Shown here in pieces: positions 51,704 through 60,396 of a stretch of DNA of 64,000 bases. This stretch comes from Thioclava pacifica DSM 10166. Lineage in GTDB: Bacteria > Pseudomonadota > Alphaproteobacteria > Rhodobacterales > Rhodobacteraceae. Numbering within the stretch: position 1 is the stretch's first letter; each line of letters begins with the position of its first letter. The notes beneath the pieces were generated by a model. The model was not told the DNA's origin. It did not search any database and was given only the letters and a program-made list of their open reading frames with translations. Both the position numbers and the translations under genes were made by a program. The stretch lies in NCBI RefSeq assembly GCF_000714535.1, contig NZ_AUND01000002.1, forward strand, positions 1 to 64,000, in the 5' to 3' direction.

Positions 51704-52216
51704 ATGAAGCGCCTCGGTCGGAAACTCGGGAACGGGCTGGGGATCGGGGCGGAGGTCGTGGCGGCGGGCATGCTCGCCGCCATCTTCCTCACCTTCCTCT
51801 ACCAGATCACCGCGCGTTACATCCTGGGATGGTCGGTCGGCTGGACGATCGAACTGAACCTGACGCTGTGGCTCTGGCTGGTGCTGTTTTCCTGCGCCTT
51901 CGTGCTGCGCGAGCGCGATCATGTGAAGTTCGACCTGTTCTTCCACGCCGCTTCGCCGGGCCGCAAGAAGGTCTTCGCGATCCTCGCGGCCGTGGCGATC
52001 GTGATCGCTTTTGCGGCTTCGCTGCCGGCAAGCTGGGATTACGTGACCTTCTACAAGATCAAGAAATCGGCCACGTTGCGCTGGCCCCTGAACTACGTCT
52101 ACTCGATCTATATCGCCTTCCTCGTCGTGATGATCGCCCGCTATGGCTGGCGCATCGTTCAGATCCTTCGCGGTTACGATCTGTCCAAGGACGATCGCGA
52201 TATCCTTCAGGACTGA
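51704..52216 (+). CDS. TRAP transporter small membrane subunit (DctQ)
   Basis: A 170-residue protein with four hydrophobic segments and ARYILGWSVGWTIELN, typical of DctQ. ATG at 51704, with GGTGAG upstream, was chosen; a GTG at 51692 would overlap dctP. It forms the membrane complex with DctM. A gap of 37 bases precedes dctM. Confidence 0.88.
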   Translation: MKRLGRKLGNGLGIGAEVVAAGMLAAIFLTFLYQITARYILGWSVGWTIELNLTLWLWLVLFSCAFVLRERDHVKFDLFFHAASPGRKKVFAILAAVAIVIAFAASLPASWDYVTFYKIKKSATLRWPLNYVYSIYIAFLVVMIARYGWRIVQILRGYDLSKDDRDILQD

Positions 52217-52253
52217 GACCATTGCGCCCCTGAGCGGCGCGGAGACCTGACGC

Positions 52254-53549
52254 ATGAGCCTTGCCTTCTACATCTGCCTAGCGGTGCTGTTCGGCATCGC
52301 CGCCCTCGGCGCGCCGATCGGCTACGCGATGATCGTCGCCGCGATCACCTATCTCGCGGTCTCGGGCGCCGATCTCGCGCTTGCGGGCGAGCAGCTGATC
52401 CAGAACCTCTATAACGGCTACATTCTGCTGGCGGTGCCGCTCTTCATCATCGCGGCCAACATCATGAATGCGGGCTCGATCTCTGATCGGTTGCTGGCGT
52501 TCTGTATCGCGCTGGTGGGCCGGTTCCGCGGCGGGATGGGTTACGTCAACATCGCCGTCTCGCTGATCTTCGCGGGCATGTCGGGCTCGGCGGTGGCCGA
52601 TGCGGCAGGGCCGGGCAAGATGATCATCTCGATGATGACCCGCGACGGGCATTACTCGAAAAGCTATGCGGCGGGCATCACCGCGGCGGCGGCGACGATC
52701 GGGCCGATCGTGCCCCCCTCGATCCCGATGGTGATGTATGCGCTGATCTCGGATCAGTCGATCGGCTACCTGTTCCTGGCCGGTATCGTGCCGGGGCTCC
52801 TGATGGCGCTGGCGCTCTCGGTGATGAACTTCTTCCTCGCCAAGAAGGCGGAGAAAAAGCGCGAGGCCCCGGTGCCGATGCGCGAGCTGCCGCGCCGCAC
52901 GTTCCGCGCACTGCCGGTGATCTTCATGCCGGTGATCCTGCTGGGCGGGATCTATGGCGGGGCCACCACGCCCACCGAGGCCGCCTCGATCGCCGCGCTC
53001 TATGCGCTTCTGCTGGCGATGGTCTTTTATCGGCAGCTCTCGATCGTGGCGCTTGGCAAGGTCTTCTCGGAAAGCGCCCGGCAGGCCGCGACCGTCGGCA
53101 TCGTCATCGGCTCGGCGCTGATCTTCAACTATATCGTCGCCTCCGAGAACGTCCCCACCAAGCTCGCCGCCTGGATGAACGGGCACGAGATCGGCCGGAT
53201 GGAGTTCCTGATCGGCGTCAATATCCTGATCCTGCTGCTGGGCATGTTGCTCGATGGCGGGACGATCATTCTCGTGGTGCTGCCGCTCTTCGTGCCCGCG
53301 GCCCAGGCGCTCGGCATCGACCTGATCCATTTCGGGGTTGTCGCGGTGGTGAACACGATGATCGGCCTGATCACGCCGCCCTACGGCATCCTGATCTTCG
53401 TGATCAACGCCGTCACCGGCATCCCGATCAAGGATATCATCCGCGGCATCCTTCCCTTCCTGGCCGCGCTGATCGCGGCGCTGGTGGCGCTCGCGGCTTT
53501 CCCCGACCTCGTTCTCTTCGTTCCTCGCCTGTTTGGATATAACGGATGA
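52254..53549 (+). CDS. TRAP transporter large membrane subunit (DctM)
   Basis: A 431-residue Na+-coupled carrier with about twelve hydrophobic segments. MSGSAVADAAGPGKMIISMM, the ITAAAATIGPIVPPSIPMVMY hairpin region and GGATTPTEAASIAALYALLLA are conserved in DctM. It imports the ligand delivered by DctP. Its stop overlaps the following shikimate dehydrogenase-like start by four bases, so import and dehydrogenation are coupled. Confidence 0.93.
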   Translation: MSLAFYICLAVLFGIAALGAPIGYAMIVAAITYLAVSGADLALAGEQLIQNLYNGYILLAVPLFIIAANIMNAGSISDRLLAFCIALVGRFRGGMGYVNIAVSLIFAGMSGSAVADAAGPGKMIISMMTRDGHYSKSYAAGITAAAATIGPIVPPSIPMVMYALISDQSIGYLFLAGIVPGLLMALALSVMNFFLAKKAEKKREAPVPMRELPRRTFRALPVIFMPVILLGGIYGGATTPTEAASIAALYALLLAMVFYRQLSIVALGKVFSESARQAATVGIVIGSALIFNYIVASENVPTKLAAWMNGHEIGRMEFLIGVNILILLLGMLLDGGTIILVVLPLFVPAAQALGIDLIHFGVVAVVNTMIGLITPPYGILIFVINAVTGIPIKDIIRGILPFLAALIAALVALAAFPDLVLFVPRLFGYNG

Positions 53550-54448
53550 CGCACGCGACCTCTTCTTCCTCCTGCTCGACCGAGCGCACGCTGCGGCTTG
53601 GACTGATCGGCGGCAATATCACCGAGACCCGTTCGCCGGTGCTGCATATGGCCTGCGGGCTCGCGATCGGGCGCAACGCGACCTATGACCTGATCATTCC
53701 GAAGGAGCGCGGGTTGAGCTTTGCGCAGACGCTCGCACAATGCGCGGAGCTGGGCTTCGACGGGGTGAATGTCACCTTCCCCTACAAGGAAGAGGCGCTG
53801 CGTCTCGTAGCGCCGGGCACGCCCGTGGTGGCGGCAATGGGCTCGACCAACGCGGTCAAGTTCACCGCGCAGGGTCCGCGTGCCTTCAACACCGATCACT
53901 CCGGCTTCGTCGCGGCCTATCGCAACCGGTTCGGAGCGCAGGCCCCCGGCCGCGTGCTGGTTCTGGGCACGGGCGGCGTGGGCCGCGCGGTGGCGTTCGG
54001 GCTGGCTGATCTGGGCGCCTCCGAGATCGTGCTGCTCGATACCGATCTGTCCAAGGCGGTTTCGCTGGGCGGGGCGATCATGACCTATTGCGGCGCAAAG
54101 GTGATCGCGGGCGATCCGTCGATGCTGCGCGATCTGTCGGGCTTCGACGGGGTGGTGAACTGCACACCGCTGGGCATGGTCGGCAAGCCGCCCGCCTCAC
54201 CGCTGCCCGAGGATGCCGCGGGGCACATTGGCTGGGCCTTCGACGCCGTTTACACGCCGCTGCACACGCCGTTCCGGGCGCAGGTCGAGCGGATGGGCGC
54301 ACGCTTCCTGTCGGGTTACGAGCTCTATTTCCATCAAGGCGTCGACGCGTTCGAAATCTTCTCCGAGCGCAAGGTCGAGGACGCGGACTGGGTGCGCGCC
54401 CTGATCACCCACAGCCCTGACACCCCGCCGCGCCGCGCGGTCGGCTGA
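53546..54448 (+). CDS. Shikimate/quinate dehydrogenase family protein
   Basis: A 300-residue AroE-family dehydrogenase. ITETRSPVLHM is close to the normal shikimate-binding SP segment; the catalytic Lys is in NVTFPYKEEAL, Asp in NTDHSGFVAAY, and the nucleotide motif is GTGGVGRAVAFGLAD. Coupled to the TRAP carrier, it most likely oxidises an imported cyclic hydroxy acid such as shikimate or quinate. It is distinct from the homologue at 41657. It ends directly against the converging GntR gene. Confidence 0.87.
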   Translation: MTHATSSSSCSTERTLRLGLIGGNITETRSPVLHMACGLAIGRNATYDLIIPKERGLSFAQTLAQCAELGFDGVNVTFPYKEEALRLVAPGTPVVAAMGSTNAVKFTAQGPRAFNTDHSGFVAAYRNRFGAQAPGRVLVLGTGGVGRAVAFGLADLGASEIVLLDTDLSKAVSLGGAIMTYCGAKVIAGDPSMLRDLSGFDGVVNCTPLGMVGKPPASPLPEDAAGHIGWAFDAVYTPLHTPFRAQVERMGARFLSGYELYFHQGVDAFEIFSERKVEDADWVRALITHSPDTPPRRAVG

Positions 54449-55114
54449 TCAGCCCGCGCGCTCGCGATCGGCATAGGCGGCGAGCGCATGCGCCACGCCG
54501 CCCTCGATATGTTTCGACAAGATCGCCTGCGCCGAGGCCACATCGCGATCGAGCGCGGCCTCGCGCAGCGCCTGATGTTCGGCCTGCGCGATGCCGCCGC
54601 GAAAGGTCAGGAACAGCATCTGGTAGCGCAGGTATTTGTCGAAAACCATTGCGTGAACGCTCAGTAATTCACGCGAGCCGCAGGCCGAGATCAGAGTCTG
54701 GTGAAACTCCCAGTCGTAGCGCTTCCAGTCGTCGCGCGCGGCCGCTTCGCCCGCCTGCATCCGCGCCTCCGAGCGCGAGAGTTTGTAATGCGCCGCCACC
54801 ACACGGCTTTCCCATTCCATGTCGCCGGCCTCGATCGAACGCGCCAGCGCTTCCATTTCCACGAGCTTGCGCAGATCTGCCAGCTCGCGCAGGTTCTCGA
54901 CCGAGATCGGTGCGACCATGAAACCCTTCTGATCCTCGGCGATCACGAACCCGTCCGCCGACAGCCGCGTCAGAACCTCGCGCAGGGTCGGCACAGACGA
55001 TCCGGTGCGGGTGCGCAGATCCTCGAGCCGAAGTCGCTGGCTTGGCGCAAGCCGCCCCAGCACGATCTCGGCGCGCAGGCGTTTGTAAAGCTCGGGGGCG
55101 CGGGGTTTGGCCAT
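54449..55114 (-). CDS. GntR family regulator (FCD type)
   Basis: A 221-residue GntR regulator. Residues about 1-70 form the winged helix (ELYKRLRAEIVLGRLAPSQRLRLEDLRTRTGSSVPTLREVLTRL, split here for description). The rest is an FCD domain with WEFHQTLISAC and LSKHIEGGVAHALA holding metal-binding His. The start at 55114 follows GGAGGAGAG. It is divergent from another GntR gene 120 bases away and converges on the TRAP operon it may control. Confidence 0.88.
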   Translation of the reverse strand: MAKPRAPELYKRLRAEIVLGRLAPSQRLRLEDLRTRTGSSVPTLREVLTRLSADGFVIAEDQKGFMVAPISVENLRELADLRKLVEMEALARSIEAGDMEWESRVVAAHYKLSRSEARMQAGEAAARDDWKRYDWEFHQTLISACGSRELLSVHAMVFDKYLRYQMLFLTFRGGIAQAEHQALREAALDRDVASAQAILSKHIEGGVAHALAAYADRERAG

Positions 55115-55172
55115 GTCTCTCTCCTCCTGCGCCGAGTATAGGGGAGGGCTGACCAAAGAAAATCCACGATTC

Positions 55173-55197
55173 CCATTTCGATTGCCATTTTTCGATG
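55173..55197. promoter_or_regulatory. Tandem direct repeat between the two GntR genes
   Basis: CCATTTCGATTG (55173-55184) is followed directly by CCATTTTTCGATG (55185-55197). The near-identical tandem units lie in the divergent region and could be regulator-binding sites. Confidence 0.35.
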
Positions 55198-55234
55198 TGC
55201 CAAATAGCCTTTCCGGATCTTGAAGGAGGGCGTC

Positions 55235-55867
55235 TTGACCGAAACACACCGCAAGATGACCCTGTCGAGCCGGATCGCGGAGGAACTCCTCGAAGCGATC
55301 CTGAGCGGTGCGCTTGCGCCGGGGCAGAAGATCAATCTCGACCGGTTGCGCAAGGAGCTCGAGGTCTCGATCAGCCCGCTGCGCGAGGCCGTCTCGCGCC
55401 TCGTGGCCACCGGGCTTGTGCAGTTTCAGGACCAGTTGGGCTATTCCGTCGCGCCGATGTCGGACGCGGATCTGCATTCGATCGTGGAGCTTCGCGAGCA
55501 ACTGGAACCGATGGCCATGACGCGTGCGATCGCACAGGGATCACTGGACTGGGAAAGCGAGGTGATGGCGGCGCTGCATCTTTTCAAAGCGAACGCGGCG
55601 CTGACATCAGGCAGTTCGGTTCGAAGATTTATTCTCGTCCTGTTGGCTCCGGGTATGCCGCCGCGGCTCAGGCAGATCGTCGAAACCCTGCACCTCGCGC
55701 AAGAACGCTATCGCAGAGCCGCCGAAGACCACTGGCCGCAATTCCCGAAAGACATGTTCGAAACCCTCGCCCATGCTGCGGTGCAGAGAGATACGCCTCA
55801 AAGCGTGGAGATCCTGCGGGAGCTGATACATCGCGAAGCCGCGATCGAAAGCTCTTTCAAGGTTTGA
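55235..55867 (+). CDS. GntR family regulator with altered FCD domain
   Basis: A 210-residue GntR regulator. TTG at 55235 is favoured as start because AAGGAGG lies five bases upstream; ATG at 55256 is the alternative. The winged helix (LSSRIAEELLEAILSGAL, ISPLREAVSRLVATG) is intact. The FCD-like part is short, and the usual W-x-x-FH motif reads SSVRRFILVLLAPG, lacking the metal His. Effector binding may therefore differ. It is divergent from the GntR at 54449. Confidence 0.8.
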   Translation: MTETHRKMTLSSRIAEELLEAILSGALAPGQKINLDRLRKELEVSISPLREAVSRLVATGLVQFQDQLGYSVAPMSDADLHSIVELREQLEPMAMTRAIAQGSLDWESEVMAALHLFKANAALTSGSSVRRFILVLLAPGMPPRLRQIVETLHLAQERYRRAAEDHWPQFPKDMFETLAHAAVQRDTPQSVEILRELIHREAAIESSFKV

Positions 55868-56050
55868 GGAATGATGAACTCGGCCTCGACCGCGAAACTG
55901 TAGGCGAGGTTGTTCAGTTGCTGCGGGTCATGGGGCCGCGGTATCTCTTAGAATTCGACCGGCTGGGGCAGTCTTTCGCCGTAGGCCCAGTGACGAAACA
56001 GCTGACAATGCCACGATAGCTTGCAGCCCTTTTTCGCCGCCTCAATCCGA

Positions 56051-57298
56051 TCAGGCTCTGCGAACCGTGCGATTTGGGATCCCTGCACCGGCCCGCAGCT
56101 TCGCGACAACGCGTCGTGAAACGCGGATACCTTCTGCGCGCAGCGCGTCGGTCAGCTGGCCATCATTCAGCGGAGAGGCCGGGTCTTCTTCGGAAATCAT
56201 CTGTTCGATACGCGTCGTGAGGGCTAGGGATCCCTGCTGGGAAGAGATCTCCGTCTGCTTGCTTGGCGCGCGCGAGAAAAACCGTCGCAACTCTAGAACG
56301 CCCATCGCGGGCGTTGCCGCAGAGGATGAACTGGCCAGCCGTCCCACCGTGCTTTCGTGAAGGCCAAGCTGGCGCGCAGCGTCCCGGCGCGTCAAAACAC
56401 GCTGACCGACCGGCCCATCGGACAGAAACTGCGCCTGCTCACGGGCCAACAGGCTGCCAAGCGCCAGCAGGTTCTCATTTCGCTTTTGGATAGCCCTGAC
56501 GAGCTGCATTGCGGCGCTTCTCTCCCGCGAAAACGACACTGCGGGGCTGGCGCCCCCCTTGAAGTCATTGACCTCGATCCGGGGAAGGCTCTCGGGATTG
56601 AGCCGAACGGACCAGCTGTCGCCTTCTTTTTCGAAAATGAGATCGGGGATGCGTGTGCGCGCCGTATCGACAGAAAAACCAGCAGCGGGTCGTGGGTTCA
56701 GATCGCGGAGCCGCGCCAGCAATGGGGCCAACTCATCCGCGCTGAGCCCGGCCGCCTCCGCGAGACCGGCGTGTCCACGTTCCGCGAGAACCGGAAGCGC
56801 GTCGAGCATCCGGCGCATCTGCGGTGAAATTTCTTCTACTTCGGCCAGTTGCAGGCTGAGACATTCGCCAAGAGAACGGGCAAAGAGACCGCGGGGCTCG
56901 ATCGTCTGAAGGCAGGCCAGGACGGTCTCGACACGCGCGGTCGGTAGTCGAAGCGTGGCCGCAATCTTCTCGACAGGCATCTCAAGGAAGCCGTTCGCCC
57001 CCATCGCGTCGAGCAGTGCCAGCGCAATGCGCCGGTCTGTCGGAAGCGGTGCGAGACGGTCGATCTGGGCCAAGACGTGCGCGTGTAACGAAGGTCCGGG
57101 TGCGGCGATATCGGCCGCGCCATCCTCCATCGCCGGAGGCAGGCGCACTCTCAGCCAGGGGTTATCGGAGGCCGCCTCACGCAGCGTCTGCGCCAGCTCC
57201 AGGTTTGAAAGCTCCAGAAAGCCGATCGCCCGGTGCAGGTCCTGAGTGAGCTTCAGCCTGGTGTCGAGGCGCTGGGTGACCTTCTGAGTGAGTTCCAT
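56051..57298 (-). CDS. rpoN: Sigma-54 factor paralogue with divergent RpoN box
   Basis: Sigma-54 directs RNA polymerase to -24/-12 promoters and needs an ATPase activator. The 415-residue protein has region I (LTQDLHRAIGFLELSNLELAQ), the core-binding part, a helix-turn-helix (LTRRDAARQLGLHESTVGRLA), GVLELRRFFSRAP, and the C-terminal RpoN box at 394-403, which reads SRRVVAKLRA instead of the usual ARRTVAKYRE. It lacks the long acidic region II and so is shorter than E. coli RpoN. It is the last gene of the polyamine-type operon, seven bases after the amidotransferase-like gene. Confidence 0.88.
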   Translation of the reverse strand: MELTQKVTQRLDTRLKLTQDLHRAIGFLELSNLELAQTLREAASDNPWLRVRLPPAMEDGAADIAAPGPSLHAHVLAQIDRLAPLPTDRRIALALLDAMGANGFLEMPVEKIAATLRLPTARVETVLACLQTIEPRGLFARSLGECLSLQLAEVEEISPQMRRMLDALPVLAERGHAGLAEAAGLSADELAPLLARLRDLNPRPAAGFSVDTARTRIPDLIFEKEGDSWSVRLNPESLPRIEVNDFKGGASPAVSFSRERSAAMQLVRAIQKRNENLLALGSLLAREQAQFLSDGPVGQRVLTRRDAARQLGLHESTVGRLASSSSAATPAMGVLELRRFFSRAPSKQTEISSQQGSLALTTRIEQMISEEDPASPLNDGQLTDALRAEGIRVSRRVVAKLRAGAGIPNRTVRRA

Positions 57299-57304
57299 GA
57301 CATT

Positions 57305-58018
57305 TCAGACGTTGCGGCGGAAAAACTCTGCGAAGCCTCTTGCCACTCTGTCGTTATCGAGCGCCCCGTCAAGCGTCGCCAGCGCGCTTTGCGCCCTATC
57401 CATCGGCACGCGCTCGCCCTGATAGGCGAGCAGAAGATCATGGATGTAACCCGGCTGGAACTCGGGGTGGAACTGCACCGAGAGCGCGGGGAAACCGGTA
57501 TAGACCAGCCCGCCATTGGGCGACGGATCGTTCGACAAAAGCCGCGCGGCGCCCGGAGGCAGCGCGGTGATCTGGTCCTGATGGAACGACAGGGCGGTGA
57601 GCGGATCGGGGCCGAAGACCTCTGCCCCTTCCGGCGAAAGCATGTGCTCCTGCCGCCCGAGCATCCAGCCCGCCGCGGATTTCTCGACCGTTCCGCCAAA
57701 GGCTTGTGCCATCACCTGATGGCCGAAACAGACCCCTGCCACCGGGCGGTTACGCGCGCGAAGTTCTCGCAGGAAGGCCTCGAGCGGGGCGATCCAGGCA
57801 TGGTCTTCATAGACGCCCGCGCGCGACCCGGTCACGAGATAGGCGTCATAGAGATCGGGATCCCCGGGAAGCGTTTCGCCTCCCGCGACGAAGAGGTTGT
57901 CGAACGTCGCCTCGGGCAAGGCCGGTGCCAGCCAGCGTTCGAACATCCCCGCATAGGTGCCATGGGCGGGCCGGAACGCCTCGGCGGGGCGATCGGCTTC
58001 GAGAATACAAAGTTTCAT
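57305..58018 (-). CDS. Class I glutamine amidotransferase-like protein
   Basis: A 237-residue class I amidotransferase-fold protein. The catalytic triad is intact: Cys97 in AGVCFGHQVMA, His184 and Glu186 in VQFHPEFQ. It has no synthetase partner, so it is likely a hydrolase acting on a gamma-glutamyl compound, by analogy with PuuD of the Puu pathway, though it is closer to the GuaA-type glutaminase. It lies between a PuuC-like dehydrogenase gene and rpoN. Confidence 0.82.
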   Translation of the reverse strand: MKLCILEADRPAEAFRPAHGTYAGMFERWLAPALPEATFDNLFVAGGETLPGDPDLYDAYLVTGSRAGVYEDHAWIAPLEAFLRELRARNRPVAGVCFGHQVMAQAFGGTVEKSAAGWMLGRQEHMLSPEGAEVFGPDPLTALSFHQDQITALPPGAARLLSNDPSPNGGLVYTGFPALSVQFHPEFQPGYIHDLLLAYQGERVPMDRAQSALATLDGALDNDRVARGFAEFFRRNV

Positions 58019-58071
58019 TGTCGTCCTGAGGATAGGTCGGCCGGGACGCGCAGCACCCCGGCCGGGAGAGG

Positions 58072-59568
58072 TCAGCTCAACTCGATCCAGACCGATTTTG
58101 TCTGCGTGTATTGCGTCAGAGCCTCGAGGCACTTGTCGCGCCCGTTGCCCGACTGCTTGAACCCACCCCACGGCGTCGTGGCATCGCCCGCCTCATAGGC
58201 GTTGACCCAGACGATCCCCGCCTCGACATCGCGCGCGAAGCGATGCGCGTTCTTCACATTCGAGGTCCAGATCGCGGCGGCCAGCCCGTAGATCGTGTCG
58301 TTCGCGGTCTCGATCGCATGGTCGAGATTGTCCACCGGGATGATCGAGGCGACCGGGCCGAAGATTTCCTCCTGCGCGATCTTCATCTTGTTCGACACAT
58401 CGGTGAACAGCGTCGGCTCGACGAAGCAGCCCGCGTTGAACTGGGCCGGGACATTGCCGCCAAAGGCGAGCTTGGCCCCTTCCTTGCGGCCCGCCTCGAT
58501 ATAGCCCAGCACGCGCGATTGCTGCTCGGGCGTGACCAGCGGCCCCATCGTGGTATCGGGATCAAGCGGGTCGCCGGGGATGTGCATGTCATTTGCGGCC
58601 TCGGTGAAGAGCGCGATATACTCGTCATAGACCGCGCGTTCGACGAGGATGCGCGACCCGGCCGAGCAGACCTCGCCCTGGTTGCCGTAGATCCCCGCGA
58701 CACCGGTGGCGGCGGCCTTCGCCAGATCCTCGCAATCGGCCAGCACGATCTGGGGCGACTTGCCGCCGCATTCGGTGCTGACCCGCTTCATGTTCGACTG
58801 GCCCGCATAGATCATCATCAGCTTGCCGACCTCACCCGAGCCGGTGAAGCCGATCTTGTCGACATCCATGTGGAGCGCCAGCGGCTTGCCGGTATCCTCG
58901 CCAAAGCCGGTGACGACGTTGAAGACGCCATCGGGCCCGCCCGCCTCGGAGAACAGTTTCGCCAGAAGCAGCGCCGAGAGCGGCGATTGCTCGGCCGGTT
59001 TCAGCACGATCGAGTTGCCGACGCTCAGCGCGGGCGCGATCTTCCACGCGGCCATCATCAGCGGGTAGTTCCACGGCACGACGAGCCCGCAGACCCCCAG
59101 CGGCTGGCGCAGGATGTAATGGAGCGCGTCGGCATTGGTGTTGGTCACCACGCCCTCCATCTTGTCGATCACCTCGGCAAAGAAGCGGATCGTCATCAGC
59201 GAGCCGGGGATGTCGATGTTGAACATGTCCGAGATCGGCTTGCCCATGTCGAGCGTGTCGAGCAGCGCGAAATCCTCGGCATGTGCCTCGATCAGATCGG
59301 CGAAACGGCTCATCACCGCCATCCGCGCGGTGGGCTCCATCCGCGACCAGACGCCCGATTTGAACGCCTTCTTCGCGGCCGCGACGGCGCGGTCCACGTC
59401 CTCGGCGCTGCCGCGCGCGACAGCGGCCACAACCTGCCCATTGGCCGGGTTGATGGTTTCGAATTTCGCGCCCGACGCCGCATCGACGAACTTGCCGTCG
59501 ATGAACATCCGCGTTTCGGGCACGAGTGCGGCGGCGCGAGCCTGCCAGTCCTTCAGAGTCATGGTCAT
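58072..59568 (-). CDS. Aldehyde dehydrogenase, PuuC-like
   Basis: A 498-residue NAD(P)-dependent aldehyde dehydrogenase similar to PuuC (gamma-glutamyl-aminobutyraldehyde dehydrogenase). Motifs are VVPWNYPLMMAAWKIAPAL, GFTGSGEVGK, catalytic Glu in STECGGKSPQIV and Cys in NQGEVCSAGSRI. The ATG at 59568 follows GGAGGGAACG; an ATG 15 bases upstream lacks spacing. It oxidises an aldehyde from the imported amine. The PuuA and PuuB partners are not in the window. Confidence 0.87.
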   Translation of the reverse strand: MTMTLKDWQARAAALVPETRMFIDGKFVDAASGAKFETINPANGQVVAAVARGSAEDVDRAVAAAKKAFKSGVWSRMEPTARMAVMSRFADLIEAHAEDFALLDTLDMGKPISDMFNIDIPGSLMTIRFFAEVIDKMEGVVTNTNADALHYILRQPLGVCGLVVPWNYPLMMAAWKIAPALSVGNSIVLKPAEQSPLSALLLAKLFSEAGGPDGVFNVVTGFGEDTGKPLALHMDVDKIGFTGSGEVGKLMMIYAGQSNMKRVSTECGGKSPQIVLADCEDLAKAAATGVAGIYGNQGEVCSAGSRILVERAVYDEYIALFTEAANDMHIPGDPLDPDTTMGPLVTPEQQSRVLGYIEAGRKEGAKLAFGGNVPAQFNAGCFVEPTLFTDVSNKMKIAQEEIFGPVASIIPVDNLDHAIETANDTIYGLAAAIWTSNVKNAHRFARDVEAGIVWVNAYEAGDATTPWGGFKQSGNGRDKCLEALTQYTQTKSVWIELS

Positions 59569-59587
59569 TGGCGTTCCCTCCATGTCG

Positions 59588-60394
59588 TTATTTTTTGCGT
59601 TCGCGCGTCGCGATGACCGCGACCACGATGAGAATGAGCGACAGAAGCACGATGATCGTGCCCACCGCGTTGATTTCCGGCGTCACGCCGCGGCGCATCG
59701 TCGAGTAGATATACATTGGCAGCGTGTTGTCGCGCCCGGTCAGGAAGAAGGTCACCGGGATCTCGTCGAAGCTGAGAACGAAGCTCAAAAGCCCCGCGCC
59801 GATGATCGCCGAGCGGATATTCGGCAAGGTGATGTCGATGAAGCTGCGCCAGGGCGAGGCACCCAGATCGAAGGCCGCTTCCTCGAGCGACGGCGGCAGG
59901 CGTTGCAGCCGCGCATAGACCTGCGTCACCACCACGCCCAGAAGCGCGGTCGCATGGCCCAGGATCACCGTCTCGAGGCTCAGCGGAAAGCCCATCAGCT
60001 TGAACATGTTGAGCATCGAGATACCGGTGACGATTCCCGGCAGCGTGATCGGCAGCAGGATCAGCCTGCGGAACACGGATTTGCCGGGGAAGTCGAACTT
60101 GTGCAGCACCATCGCCGCGGGCACGCCCACCGCGAGGGTCACGACCGTCGCCAGCGTCGCGACATAGAAGCTGTTGCCGATCGCCGCGATCAGGTCGGAA
60201 TTGCTCCACAGCTTGCGATACCAGTCGAGCGTGAACCCCGAGAGCGGCCAGGTGAGCGAACGCGAGTCGTTGAAGGAAAACGCGATCAGGACCCAGATCG
60301 GGATGTAGAGAAACGCCATCAGGATCGCGACGAAACTCATGAAGGCCGTGTCGGCCCCAAAGCGCGACAGGAGGCCGGGTGTTTTCTGTGCCAT
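59588..60394 (-). CDS. Polyamine-type ABC permease (PotC-like)
   Basis: A 268-residue permease with about six membrane helices; the coupling loop EEAAFDLGASPWRSFIDITLPNI contains the EAA motif. It is the second of two permeases and lies two bases after the first. It would form a heterodimer with the product of 60397. Confidence 0.92.
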   Translation of the reverse strand: MAQKTPGLLSRFGADTAFMSFVAILMAFLYIPIWVLIAFSFNDSRSLTWPLSGFTLDWYRKLWSNSDLIAAIGNSFYVATLATVVTLAVGVPAAMVLHKFDFPGKSVFRRLILLPITLPGIVTGISMLNMFKLMGFPLSLETVILGHATALLGVVVTQVYARLQRLPPSLEEAAFDLGASPWRSFIDITLPNIRSAIIGAGLLSFVLSFDEIPVTFFLTGRDNTLPMYIYSTMRRGVTPEINAVGTIIVLLSLILIVVAVIATRERKK

Positions 60395-60396
60395 CG

